DNA of 64,000 bases, taken from Streptomyces aureoverticillatus (GTDB lineage: Bacteria > Actinomycetota > Actinomycetes > Streptomycetales > Streptomycetaceae). The notes beneath the pieces were generated by a model. The model saw only the letters and a program-made list of their open reading frames with translations, was not told the DNA's origin and searched no databases. The DNA lies in contig NZ_BMSY01000011.1 in NCBI RefSeq assembly GCF_014649395.1, forward strand, positions 124,001-188,000, given 5' to 3'. The first letter of the stretch is position 1. Each line of letters opens with the position of its first letter. Below are positions 16,997-24,808 of the stretch, one piece after another. The translations under genes were made by a program, and so were the position numbers.

Positions 16997-17452
16997 ATGG
17001 CCCTGTGGGACCGCTTGAAGGAATCCGCGTCGACGATGCAGGCGCAGCTGACGGCGAAGAAGAACGACCTCACGAGCGGGGCCTTCCGCGACGCGAGCAT
17101 GGCGATGTGCGCGCTGGTCGCGGCCGCCGACGGCACCGTGGACGCGGCGGAGCGCCAGCGGGTGGCGCAGCTCATCGCGACGAACGAGGTGCTGCGGAAC
17201 TTCGACGCGGACGACCTGCGGCGCCGCTTCGACGACAACGTGGACAAGCTGACGGCCGACTTCGCGTTCGGCAAGGTGAGCGTGTTGCAGGAGGTCGCGA
17301 AGGCCAAGAAGAAGCCCGCCGAGGCGCGTGCGGTGATCCAGATCGGCATTGTCATCGGCGGCGCCGACGGCGACTTCGACAAGGACGAGCAGGCCGTGGT
17401 GCGCGAGGCGTGCTTCGCGCTGGAGCTGCCGCCGCACGAGTTCGACCTCTGA
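16997..17452 (+). CDS. terB: TerB-like tellurite-resistance family protein
   Basis: The 151-residue acidic protein is a full-length TerB/TerB-like helical protein. It shows the repeated metal-binding pattern MAMCALVAAADGTVDAAERQ near residue 40 and IGIVIGGADGDFDKDEQ near 117, with MALWDRLKES at the N-terminus. TerB proteins associate with TerC/TerD-type proteins at the membrane in stress responses of uncertain chemistry. A GGAG site precedes the ATG. The dyad at 16948-16971 lies in its promoter region and matches the core of the terD site. It converges on the M56 peptidase gene. Confidence 0.9.
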   Translation: MALWDRLKESASTMQAQLTAKKNDLTSGAFRDASMAMCALVAAADGTVDAAERQRVAQLIATNEVLRNFDADDLRRRFDDNVDKLTADFAFGKVSVLQEVAKAKKKPAEARAVIQIGIVIGGADGDFDKDEQAVVREACFALELPPHEFDL

Positions 17453-17478
17453 GGGCGTTCGGCACCTGTCGTCTGTAA

Positions 17479-17503
17479 AGGCCGCGACTGACGGCCGCGG
17501 CCT
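17479..17503. terminator. hairpin between terB and the M56 gene
   Basis: AGGCCGCG pairs with CGCGGCCT across a 9-base loop. It sits between convergent stops and touches the first base of the M56 stop codon. Confidence 0.6.
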
Positions 17504-18561
17504 CACAGCGGGGTGGCCGCCCGCAGGACGACCACCATCGTCACCGCCGCGTTCGCCGAGGACATCGCGGACACGGCGGTGCCGCACGCGGCGCCCCACA
17601 GCGCCAGCCCCACCGCCGTGAACAGCGGGGGCCGGGTGCGGGCGGCGGGTGCCGGCGCGAGCAGGGCCGCGACGCGGCGCGGCACCGGGCCCGCCGCGGC
17701 GAACCCCGCGAGCGTCGGCGCGGGCGTGCGGCCCGGCGCGAGCGCGGCCTTGCCGATGGCGCGGGCGACCACGCGCCGGTCCCGTACGACCCCGGCAGCC
17801 TCCTCGTCGGCCCACCGCTCGGCGGTGTACGCGGTGGCGGTGCGCAGCGGCAGCAGGAACGGGTTGGCCCGCGCGGCCAGCTGCGTCACCAACAGGAACC
17901 GGTGGTGGCGTGCGGCGAGGTGGGCCCGCTCGTGGGCGAACAGGGCGCGCCGCTCGGCGGGTTGGAGCCGGTCGAGCAGAGCACGGCTGACGACGACACG
18001 CCCGCCCGGCGCGAGCCGCCGCGCCCGGCCGCCCTCACCGGCTTGCCCTGCCTGCCCGGCCTGGTCGAGGCGCCCGCCCCGCCCACTCCCGCGGCCATCT
18101 CCCCGCCCTCCGCGACGCTCGTGCCCCCGCCCCCTCCCGGGCAACGCGTACGCGTACGCCTCCTCCTCGTCCGGCAGTACCGCCACCGACCTCCCGGGCA
18201 GCCCCGCGAGCGCCCGCCACCCCCGGCGACGTACCGCCACGTGCCGCCACAGCGTGCGCGCGAGCGCCCCGCACACGGCGATCAGCGCCGGAATGGCGGC
18301 CGTGCCGGCGATCTCGTCGAACGGCAGGGCGGCGCGGACCTCCGGGTCGGACCAGCCGTCGGGCAGCGGGTTGCCGGGCAGCTGGGCGGTGCCGACGACC
18401 ATGAGCAGGGCCAGGCACAGCGTGCTGCACAGCGCCATCACGGCGGCGAGCGCGGTGAGCAGGCGGGTGGCGGTGCGCGGGTGCAGATGCCGGTCGGCGA
18501 GCCGGGCGACCGGCCAGGCGGTCAGCGGCAGCACGAGCGGCAGGAAGACGAAGACCCCCAT
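17503..18561 (-). CDS. M56 family (BlaR1-like) membrane metallopeptidase
   Basis: The 352-residue protein has N-terminal membrane helices (VFLPLVLPLTAWPVA; LLTALAAVMALCSTLCLALLMVV; a third near AAIPALIAVCGALA), a cytoplasmic loop with the zinc motif HERAH (in FAHERAHLAARHH), and C-terminal helices around VALLAPAPA and AVGLALWGAACGTAVSAM. It lacks the penicillin-sensor domain of BlaR1, as is usual for actinobacterial M56 proteins. A Gly/Arg-rich insertion occupies the loop before the zinc site. It lies 8 bp behind a BlaI-type repressor gene, so it is probably the protease that inactivates that repressor after a membrane signal. Confidence 0.88.
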   Translation of the reverse strand: MGVFVFLPLVLPLTAWPVARLADRHLHPRTATRLLTALAAVMALCSTLCLALLMVVGTAQLPGNPLPDGWSDPEVRAALPFDEIAGTAAIPALIAVCGALARTLWRHVAVRRRGWRALAGLPGRSVAVLPDEEEAYAYALPGRGRGHERRGGRGDGRGSGRGGRLDQAGQAGQAGEGGRARRLAPGGRVVVSRALLDRLQPAERRALFAHERAHLAARHHRFLLVTQLAARANPFLLPLRTATAYTAERWADEEAAGVVRDRRVVARAIGKAALAPGRTPAPTLAGFAAAGPVPRRVAALLAPAPAARTRPPLFTAVGLALWGAACGTAVSAMSSANAAVTMVVVLRAATPL

Positions 18562-18569
18562 GCGAACGG

Positions 18570-18980
18570 TCAGTCCTCCGCGGCGTCGCCGCCGCCCGCT
18601 TCGCCGAGCAGGTCGCGCAGCAGCCGCTCGTCGTCGGCGGACAGGGTGGTGACGAAGCTGGCGAGCACGGCCTCGCGGTCCCGCTCGCCGTCGAGGACCT
18701 TGCGCATCCGCAGCGCGGCGAGCCCCGACTCGTCGGCGGTGGACCGCCAGACGAAGGAGCGGCCCGCACGCTCACGTGTCACCACGTTCTTCGCGAGCAG
18801 CCGGGTGAGGATCGTCATGACGGTGGTGTACGCGAGGTCGCCGCCGATGCGCTCCTGCACCCAGGCCGCGCCGACCGGGCCGCGCGCGCTGTGCAGCGCC
18901 GCGAGCACCTGGGCCTCCAGCTCGCCCTGGCCGCGCCTGCGCAGGCGCGGCTCCCGCTCTCCGCCCTCGTGCCGCGTCAT
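18570..18980 (-). CDS. BlaI/MecI/CopY family transcriptional repressor
   Basis: The 136-residue protein has the winged-helix domain of the Penicillinase_R family: GELEAQVLAALHSARGPVGA, WVQERIGGDLAYTTVMTIL, RLLAKNVVTRERAGRSFVW. A C-terminal dimerisation and cleavage region ends in an acidic tail. The start MTRHEGGERE is chosen at the domain edge; an upstream in-frame start would add about 26 uncharacteristic residues. It is followed at 8 bp by the M56 peptidase gene and is divergent from terD. The shared upstream region holds a TCTACA-N4-TGTAGA dyad. Confidence 0.9.
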   Translation of the reverse strand: MTRHEGGEREPRLRRRGQGELEAQVLAALHSARGPVGAAWVQERIGGDLAYTTVMTILTRLLAKNVVTRERAGRSFVWRSTADESGLAALRMRKVLDGERDREAVLASFVTTLSADDERLLRDLLGEAGGGDAAED

Positions 18981-19130
18981 GCCGTGTCCTCGCCTCCCGT
19001 CGCGGTCCGCGTCCCTTCGCGGTTCGTACCGCGCACTCCCAAACATCACACACATCACGTATGTCGCGTACGTCTCGCAGGGAGCGCCACATCGTAACGG
19101 CCGGAAGGGACATTGCCCCCTCCGGGCACT

Positions 19131-19146
19131 TCTACACTCATGTAGA
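19131..19146. promoter_or_regulatory. TCTACA-N4-TGTAGA dyad upstream of terD
   Basis: The arms TCTACA and TGTAGA are separated by CTCA, the same arms and spacing as the core of the terB site. It lies 63 bp before terD and overlaps TAGATT (19143-19148), a possible -10 box, so a bound repressor could block terD. It is also in the divergent region upstream of the BlaI-type gene. Confidence 0.55.
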
Positions 19147-19209
19147 TTCTAAGTCCCGGCCCCGACCCGGCCGGCACCGATTTTCCGTAGAGGACCACAG
19201 GAGGACACC

Positions 19210-19785
19210 GTGGGAGTTTCCCTCTCCAAGGGCGGCAATGTCTCGCTGAGCAAGGAGGCGCCCGGCCTCACCGCCGTACTGGTCGGCCTGGGCTGGGACG
19301 TGCGGACGACCACCGGCACGGACTACGACCTCGATGCCAGCGCGCTGCTCTGCGACGACTCCGGCAAGGTCGTCTCCGACCAGCACTTCATCTTCTACAA
19401 CAACCTGACGAGCCCCGACGGCTCGGTGGAGCACACCGGCGACAACCTCACCGGTGAGGGCGAGGGCGACGACGAGGCCGTGAAGGTCAACCTCGCCACC
19501 GTGCCCGCGCAGATCACGAAGATCGTCTTCCCGGTGTCGATCCACGACGCGGAGAACCGCGGCCAGAGCTTCGGCCAGGTGCGCAACGCCTTCATCCGCG
19601 TGGTGAACCAGGCGGACAACCAGGAGATCGCCCGCTACGACCTCTCCGAGGACGCCTCGACGGAGACCGCCATGGTCTTCGGCGAGCTCTACCGCCACGG
19701 CGCCGAGTGGAAGTTCCGCGCCGTCGGCCAGGGTTACGCCAGCGGCCTGCGCGGCATCGCGTCGGACTTCGGCGTCAACGTCTGA
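19210..19785 (+). CDS. terD: TerD family protein
   Basis: The 191-residue product matches TerD/TerE-type stress proteins throughout: MGVSLSKGGNVSLSKEAPGL at the start, VGLGWDVR, the calcium-binding segment DYDLDASALLC, then NLTSPDGSVEHTGDN and the C-terminal GELYRHGAEWKFRAVGQGY. These proteins bind Ca2+ and are linked to tellurite and phage resistance and to differentiation in Streptomyces. The GTG start follows an AGGAGG site. It is expressed from the region shared with the BlaI-type gene and is closed by a strong terminator. Confidence 0.95.
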   Translation: MGVSLSKGGNVSLSKEAPGLTAVLVGLGWDVRTTTGTDYDLDASALLCDDSGKVVSDQHFIFYNNLTSPDGSVEHTGDNLTGEGEGDDEAVKVNLATVPAQITKIVFPVSIHDAENRGQSFGQVRNAFIRVVNQADNQEIARYDLSEDASTETAMVFGELYRHGAEWKFRAVGQGYASGLRGIASDFGVNV

Positions 19786-19810
19786 GGGCGTCCGCGACGA
19801 CGACGCACGA

Positions 19811-19849
19811 CGGCGGGGCCGACCGGGAATCACCCGGCCGGCCCCGCCG
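19811..19849 (+). terminator. strong hairpin terminator after terD
   Basis: CGGCGGGGCCG pairs with CGGCCCCGCCG; after one mismatch the stem continues CCGGG/CCCGG around an AATCA loop. It begins 25 bp after the terD stop and ends before the CoA-binding gene. Confidence 0.8.
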
Positions 19850-19888
19850 TTGGCGTAACCAGACCGCCCACACCCCTGGAGGCCCGAG

Positions 19889-20302
19889 ATGTACGGCGAC
19901 CCCGCCACCGTTCGCAGGATCCTCACCGGACTCGGTGACACCTGGGCCGTCGTGGGCCTGTCCACCAACGAGCGGCGCGCCGCGTACGGCGTCGCCGAGG
20001 TGCTGCAGCGGCACGGCAAGCGCGTCGTGCCGGTCCACCCCAAGGCCGAGACGGTGCACGGCGAGAAGGGCTACGCCTCCCTCGCGGAGATTCCCTTCGA
20101 CGTCGATGTCGTGGACGTGTTCGTGAACAGCGAGCTGGCGGGGGCGGTCGCGGACGAGGCCGTCGCCATCGGGGCGAAGGCCGTGTGGTTCCAGCTCGGC
20201 GTCGTGGACGAGGCGGCGTACGAACGGACCCGCGCCGCGGGCCTCGACATGGTCATGGACCGGTGCCCCGCCATCGAGATCCCGCGGCTCGGCGTGGCGT
20301 AG
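19889..20302 (+). CDS. CoA-binding domain protein (YccU-like)
   Basis: The 137-residue protein is a stand-alone CoA-binding Rossmann domain: TWAVVGLSTNERRAAYGVAE, RVVPVHPKAETVHGEKGYAS, VDVVDVFVNSE, AVWFQLGVVDEAAYERTRAAG and the C-terminal DRCPAIEIPRL. It is full length for this family. Function is unresolved. GGAGG lies 10 bp before the ATG. It follows terD in the same direction but is separated by a terminator, so it is probably transcribed independently. Confidence 0.88.
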   Translation: MYGDPATVRRILTGLGDTWAVVGLSTNERRAAYGVAEVLQRHGKRVVPVHPKAETVHGEKGYASLAEIPFDVDVVDVFVNSELAGAVADEAVAIGAKAVWFQLGVVDEAAYERTRAAGLDMVMDRCPAIEIPRLGVA

Positions 20303-20308
20303 GGGCGC

Positions 20309-21403
20309 TCAGGGCCTGTCCTTGAACGGCCCCTCCGGCCAGTCGAGCAGGCGGGCCCCGATCACCGCCGTCTGCAGCGTGTATCGGTGCAGCGGGTCGG
20401 CGGGGTCGGTCCCGGTGAGGCGGTGGATGCGTTCCAGACGGTACGTCAGGGCGCGCACGCTGAGGTTCAGACGGCGGGCCGCCTGCGCCGCGACGCAGCC
20501 CGTGTCGAAGTAGGCCGCCAGGGTCTCGATGAGGGGTTCGGCGCCGCCGCGCGCCGCGCGCAGCGGGCCGAGGGTGTTCAGGACCAGGTCGGCCATGGCC
20601 TGCCGGTCGCGGGTCAGGACGGGGAAGACGAGCAGGTCGGCGGCGCGCAGGACGGGCGCGGCCAGCTCCAGGCGCTCCGCGAGGTCCAGGGCGTTCAGGG
20701 CCTCTTCGTAGGACTGGACGACGCCGCCCGCGCCGGGCTGCGGGCGGCCGAGGGCGACGCGGCCGCCCTCGATGACGGCCAGCGCCTGCGTGGCGAAGAA
20801 GTCGAGCAGGTCGTCCTGGTCGCCCGGCGCCACGCACACCAGCCGGCCGTCCTTGGTGGTGACCAGGACGCTGCGGTCACCGAAGCGGCCCGCGAGCGCG
20901 TGTTCCACCGCGCGTGGCGCCTTGTCGCCCTCCTCGTAGGCGGTGTCGCCCTGCGCCACGGCGACGGTGTGCGCGAAGGACAGGCGCAGGCCGAAGCGTT
21001 CGGCGCGCTCGGCGAGCAGGCCGAGGTCGCTGCGGCCGTGCAGCAGGTCGTCGATGAACTCCCGTCGCGCTGCCTCCTCCTGACGGATCGCCAGGCGCTG
21101 GGCGCGCTCATGGCCCGCGGCGAAGGCGTCGACGGCCTGCTCGACGGCGGCGAGCAGGGCCTCGGTGGACACCGGCGCGGCCGCGGGATCCGCCCCGAAG
21201 GCGCGCGTCGCCGCCAGGTGTGCGCCGACCAGTGCGCGCAGTCCGTACCCGGCGTCGGCGGCGCGCTCCCCGAGCGCGGACCTCGACTCCCGTTCGGCGC
21301 GCGTCAGTCCGCGGCCGGTGGCGGAGGCGTCGGCGAGTATCCGGGCGTAACCCTCCAGGTAGTCGCCCGGTATGTCATGACTCGCCACCTGTACCCCCGA
21401 CAC
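20309..21403 (-). CDS. PucR family transcriptional regulator
   Basis: The 364-residue protein has an N-terminal sensory region (IPGDYLEGYARILADASATGR), a central GGDEF-like fold (AVAQGDTAYEEGD to RVALGRPQPGAGGVVQSYEEA) and the C-terminal PucR HTH (LIETLAAYFDTGCVAAQAAR, RLNLSVRALTYRLERIHRLTG). It may respond to a purine or other small metabolite; the target is unknown. The GTG at 21403 gives the usual start (VSGVQVASHD); the frame stays open upstream. It is convergent with the CoA-binding gene (6-bp gap). Confidence 0.87.
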   Translation of the reverse strand: MSGVQVASHDIPGDYLEGYARILADASATGRGLTRAERESRSALGERAADAGYGLRALVGAHLAATRAFGADPAAAPVSTEALLAAVEQAVDAFAAGHERAQRLAIRQEEAARREFIDDLLHGRSDLGLLAERAERFGLRLSFAHTVAVAQGDTAYEEGDKAPRAVEHALAGRFGDRSVLVTTKDGRLVCVAPGDQDDLLDFFATQALAVIEGGRVALGRPQPGAGGVVQSYEEALNALDLAERLELAAPVLRAADLLVFPVLTRDRQAMADLVLNTLGPLRAARGGAEPLIETLAAYFDTGCVAAQAARRLNLSVRALTYRLERIHRLTGTDPADPLHRYTLQTAVIGARLLDWPEGPFKDRP

Positions 21404-21507
21404 TCTGACCAAGCCCTTGCGTCTTTCTAACGCATGGCGTGTTGGTTGCCGCGTCGAGGGTGACGGCTGCGCCGGCCCCGGTGGTTCCGGGGCGGACGAA
21501 GGGCGGG

Positions 21508-22179
21508 TCATGCGCAGTCGGCCTGGGGCCAGTCGTCGTCCGCGGGTGCTGCGGGCCGGGTCCCGCGCTCACCCGGGGCGAATTCCGCCGCGGAGGGCGC
21601 CGCCCAGAAGAACCCGCCGACGTCGTCGTACGCGTACAGAACCGCGCCGGTGCCCATGGTCAGGGGCGCGCCCCGGTCCGACGGGTCCCGACGGACCTCG
21701 ACGAGCGCGACACCGCCGTCCCGCGTCGCCACTTCGGCCCGGCCCCCGTCCGCGTCCACCCAGCCGGTGCGGACGGTGCCCACCGAGCCGACGATGTCCC
21801 GCGGCGCGGGGCCGGTCCGGTCCCGGAAGGCCCGTGCCAACGGAGGGGCGAGCGCGCGCGTCACTCCCCAGGCGACGAGCGCCGAGAGGGCGAGCAGGCC
21901 CACGTCACCGGCCGCGTGCGCCAGTCCGGTCCAGCCCGTCCGCGCGACGGCGACGGTCCCGCCCACGCTCACGGCCCATCCGGCGCCGGTCAGCAGCGAC
22001 GCCGCCACGGACACCGGCAGCCCGCCGAGCCCGACGGCGCCCAGATCGGCGTCCTCGTCGAAGCTGTCCACCCGGACCGCCCCCACCGCGACGAGCAGCC
22101 AGAAGCACACCACCACCGCCAGCGCGGAGCTGAAGGCCACCCCTGGAAACCCCACCGCCGCGTCGACCAACTCCCCCAT
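21508..22179 (-). CDS. membrane protein with C-terminal OB-fold-like domain
   Basis: The 223-residue protein has three or four transmembrane helices in its first 125 residues (FSSALAVVVCFWLLVAVGAV; LPVSVAASLLTGAGWAVSV; AAGDVGLLALSALVAWGVT). A small beta-rich domain follows (DIVGSVGTVRTGWVDADGGR, then GTGAVLYAYD) that resembles the OB fold of NfeD/YqiJ-type proteins. Such proteins often partner flotillin-like scaffold proteins, but none is next to it. It is divergent from a large P-loop ATPase gene 331 bp away. I do not assign a function. Confidence 0.65.
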   Translation of the reverse strand: MGELVDAAVGFPGVAFSSALAVVVCFWLLVAVGAVRVDSFDEDADLGAVGLGGLPVSVAASLLTGAGWAVSVGGTVAVARTGWTGLAHAAGDVGLLALSALVAWGVTRALAPPLARAFRDRTGPAPRDIVGSVGTVRTGWVDADGGRAEVATRDGGVALVEVRRDPSDRGAPLTMGTGAVLYAYDDVGGFFWAAPSAAEFAPGERGTRPAAPADDDWPQADCA

Positions 22180-22510
22180 GCCCCCGCCCCCTTGACCGGT
22201 CACGCCAGAGAGCAACACCCACCCGGGCACCGGCTCTCGTTTCCGTGATCCGGCACCCGGGCCCTCGCCCCCCGTTCCTGCCTCCTCATCCTGACGCGGC
22301 CGCCCCCTTTCGCGCACTGCCTTTTTCCGGCAATCTTTACGCGCTCTTGATGCCGGGCCGGGGCGGGCGCCGGTGTACGCGGAGCGCCCGGGTGTCGCCC
22401 GCGCGGAAACCGACGGAACTGTTCGGGCCGCCCGGTCGTCTTCAGCCCATGCACCGCGCCGGAGGACGCCGCGAGGCGCGGAAGACGCGGAAGACGACGA
22501 GGAGCCGACG
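22180..22510. other. 331-bp divergent intergenic region
   Basis: This lies between the minus-strand OB-fold membrane gene and the plus-strand ATPase gene. It is locally AT-richer (around TTTTTCCGGCAATCTTTACG, 22320-22340), the likely promoter zone. Near the ATPase start it has short GAAGACGCG direct repeats and ends in a GAGGAG ribosome-binding site. I see no coding sequence. Confidence 0.5.
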
Positions 22511-24466
22511 ATGTGGGGCAACCTTTCCGTGGCCGCGCTCGACCGTCTGTACTTCGGGCGCGAGGACGCGGAACGCGACGTGACCGACGGCCTGTTGCGG
22601 GCGGGATTCCTGCCCACGGCCGCGTTCCGCGCGGCGCTGTCGGGCAGAAAGATGCTGATCATCGGCAGAAAGGGGTCCGGGAAGAGCGCGATCTGCATGC
22701 GGCTCATGGAGGACGGCGCACACGCGGGCGGCGCGCTCCTGATCACCCCGGACGACGCCGCGGGCGACGAGATCCGCCGGTTCGAACTCCAGGGCCTGGC
22801 GGCCGACACGGCCAAGTCCCTGATCTGGCGGTACGTCTTCGCCGTGCACGCCGCGCGCCACCTCACCGCGCACGCCAAGGCCGCGCACGGCCGCAAGGAG
22901 CCCGACTCGGTCAAGGCGCTGCGCCGCTTCCTGAAGCAGAACGACGAGGAAGGTGTGGAAGCGGTGGACGCGCCGGGCGGGCGGCTCGGTGACCGTCTCA
23001 CGCAGAGCGCGCGCGGGCTGCAGACCTCACTGTCCCTGGAGGCGTTCGGCGTGCGGGCCGCCATGGACCTGGTGCCCCAGGGCTCCGAGGGCGCCCGCGC
23101 CGCACGCCAGCTCGAACTCGTCGAGCACGGCGTGGCACGGGCGTTCGCCGACCTCGGATGCGCGGACGCGCACGCGCCGCTGCTGCTCCTGGTCGACCAG
23201 CTGGAGCAGGTGTGGTCCGCGGAGGCCGACAGCAACTCGATGGTCATCGGCCTGCTCCTGGCCGCCAAGCACGCGGCGGGCGCCTACGGCCGGGCGCTGC
23301 GCTGTCTGCTCTTCCTGCGCTCCGACATCTACGACTCGCTGTCGTTCGGCGAGGGCGACAAGTTCCGCGGCGACGAAGTGCGCATCGCCTGGACGGAGTC
23401 GGCGCTGCGGGAGCTGGCACGCACCCGCGCCCAGGCGTCGGTGGGCGACGCGCTCGGCGGCGCGGACCTCGACGACACCCGGCTGTGGCAGGAGATCTTC
23501 CCGCCCTCCGTGGCGGGCGAGCCGACGCCCACGTATCTCTTCGCGCGTTCGCTGCCCCGCCCGCGCGACGCCATCCAGTTCCTCAACCTGTGCCGGGACA
23601 CGGCGGCGGACCAGTGCCACGACCGCATCGAGGAGACGGACGTCCTCCAGGCCACCCGGCAGTTCTCCGAGTGGAAGCTCAAGGACCTGGTCCAGGAGTA
23701 CCTGATCGCCCACCCGTTCCTGGAGCGGCTCTACCCGCTGTTCCAGAACACGGGCTACACGGTCACCCGCGGCGTCCTCGGCAACCGCCTGGAGGCGGCG
23801 GCACCCACACTGCGGCGCCTGTTCCCCGGGTACGTCGACTCCCTGGACCTCACCGGAGTCCTCGACACCCTCTTCGCCGTCGGCTTCCTCGGCGTGCGGC
23901 GCGGCAACGACGTGGTCTACGGAGGCGGCGGCGAACTGCCCGTGCAGCCGCACGAGGGCGAGTTCCACGTCCACCCCTGCTTCCGCGAGGCGCTGGGCGC
24001 GACGAGCCCGATCGACCTGCGGCGGTACGAGCCCGCGGTGGTCGCATCGCGCATCAGCTCCGGCAACATGGGCTACGCGCACTTCCAGAGCAGGGCGCTC
24101 GGGGTGCGTGAGTACGACCTCCTGGAGCAGGTGGGCCGGTCCTGCCGGTCCGTGCTCGGCCAGGTGGGCCGCGCGGTCGGCCTCGGGCACGATGTGCGGG
24201 ACGAGATCGCGGAGCAGGTGGGCCGGGTCCTGGCCGACGCCACGGACGCGCAGAACCGGCTGCGCCACGACGAGTTCGTGGACGTCGGCGACCATGTCCT
24301 CACGGTGGCGGGCTACTTCAACACGCTGGCGGCCCAGCTCCTGGCCAGCGGGCTCGACGACGCCCTGGGCACCGACGGGGTCGCGTACCGCATCGACGAC
24401 GAGGCGCGCCGCCTGCGCAGGCTGGCGGGCGGGGCCTCCGGCAGCACCGGCGGGTCGCATCTGTGA
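22511..24466 (+). CDS. P-loop ATPase, Sll1717-type
   Basis: The 651-residue protein begins with LYFGREDAERDVTDGLL, has Walker A GRKGSGKS (52-59) and a Walker B-like LLLLVDQLEQVW near residue 225. It continues with FLRSDIYDSLSFGEGDKFRGD and a C-terminal helical region of about 300 residues. This is the pattern of the Sll1717-family (KAP/STAND-like) ATPases, large soluble NTPases of unknown function sometimes associated with defence or signalling. The ATG with GAGGAG upstream is chosen. The stop is followed immediately by overlapping hairpins. A neighbouring effector is not evident. Confidence 0.8.
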   Translation: MWGNLSVAALDRLYFGREDAERDVTDGLLRAGFLPTAAFRAALSGRKMLIIGRKGSGKSAICMRLMEDGAHAGGALLITPDDAAGDEIRRFELQGLAADTAKSLIWRYVFAVHAARHLTAHAKAAHGRKEPDSVKALRRFLKQNDEEGVEAVDAPGGRLGDRLTQSARGLQTSLSLEAFGVRAAMDLVPQGSEGARAARQLELVEHGVARAFADLGCADAHAPLLLLVDQLEQVWSAEADSNSMVIGLLLAAKHAAGAYGRALRCLLFLRSDIYDSLSFGEGDKFRGDEVRIAWTESALRELARTRAQASVGDALGGADLDDTRLWQEIFPPSVAGEPTPTYLFARSLPRPRDAIQFLNLCRDTAADQCHDRIEETDVLQATRQFSEWKLKDLVQEYLIAHPFLERLYPLFQNTGYTVTRGVLGNRLEAAAPTLRRLFPGYVDSLDLTGVLDTLFAVGFLGVRRGNDVVYGGGGELPVQPHEGEFHVHPCFREALGATSPIDLRRYEPAVVASRISSGNMGYAHFQSRALGVREYDLLEQVGRSCRSVLGQVGRAVGLGHDVRDEIAEQVGRVLADATDAQNRLRHDEFVDVGDHVLTVAGYFNTLAAQLLASGLDDALGTDGVAYRIDDEARRLRRLAGGASGSTGGSHL

Positions 24467-24808
24467 GGGCACGGGGTGCCCCCACTGTGCGGGGGCACGG
24501 GATGCCCCGGGTGGGGGGTGCCGCCCCGCGTGGGGGCGTCGGGCCGGGGCATCCCGTGCCGGTCTCGGGCCCTGCTCCGCCCGCGGGCCGTTGCAGCCCG
24601 CGGACCGCCGGAGAGTGGGAGGCACCGTGGACGCCCATGACGTTGTCCGGCAAACTGCCGCTTCCGGCAAGCGACTTCGGCGTTCATGACAACAGGGGTC
24701 CACGACAGGCAAGACCGTACCGGGGTCCGGGCGAATGGGGACGTCGGAGTTCCGCCACTGTCGGCATTCCGACCCCAGGATCAGGCCCCAGGAAGGAAAG
24801 GCGGCGGC
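24467..24808. other. 342-bp intergenic region with overlapping hairpins
   Basis: Three stems overlap pairwise: A, 24467-24481 (GGGCAC/GTGCCC); B, 24477-24497 (TGCCCCC/GGGGGCA); C, 24494-24560 (a perfect 17-bp stem whose arms are 24494-24510 and 24544-24560, with a 33-base loop). A starts on the base after the ATPase stop. B excludes both A and C. The stretch at 24561-24790 contains the likely promoter of the TrmB/LuxR-type regulator and ends in GGAAGGAAAGG. Confidence 0.65.
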
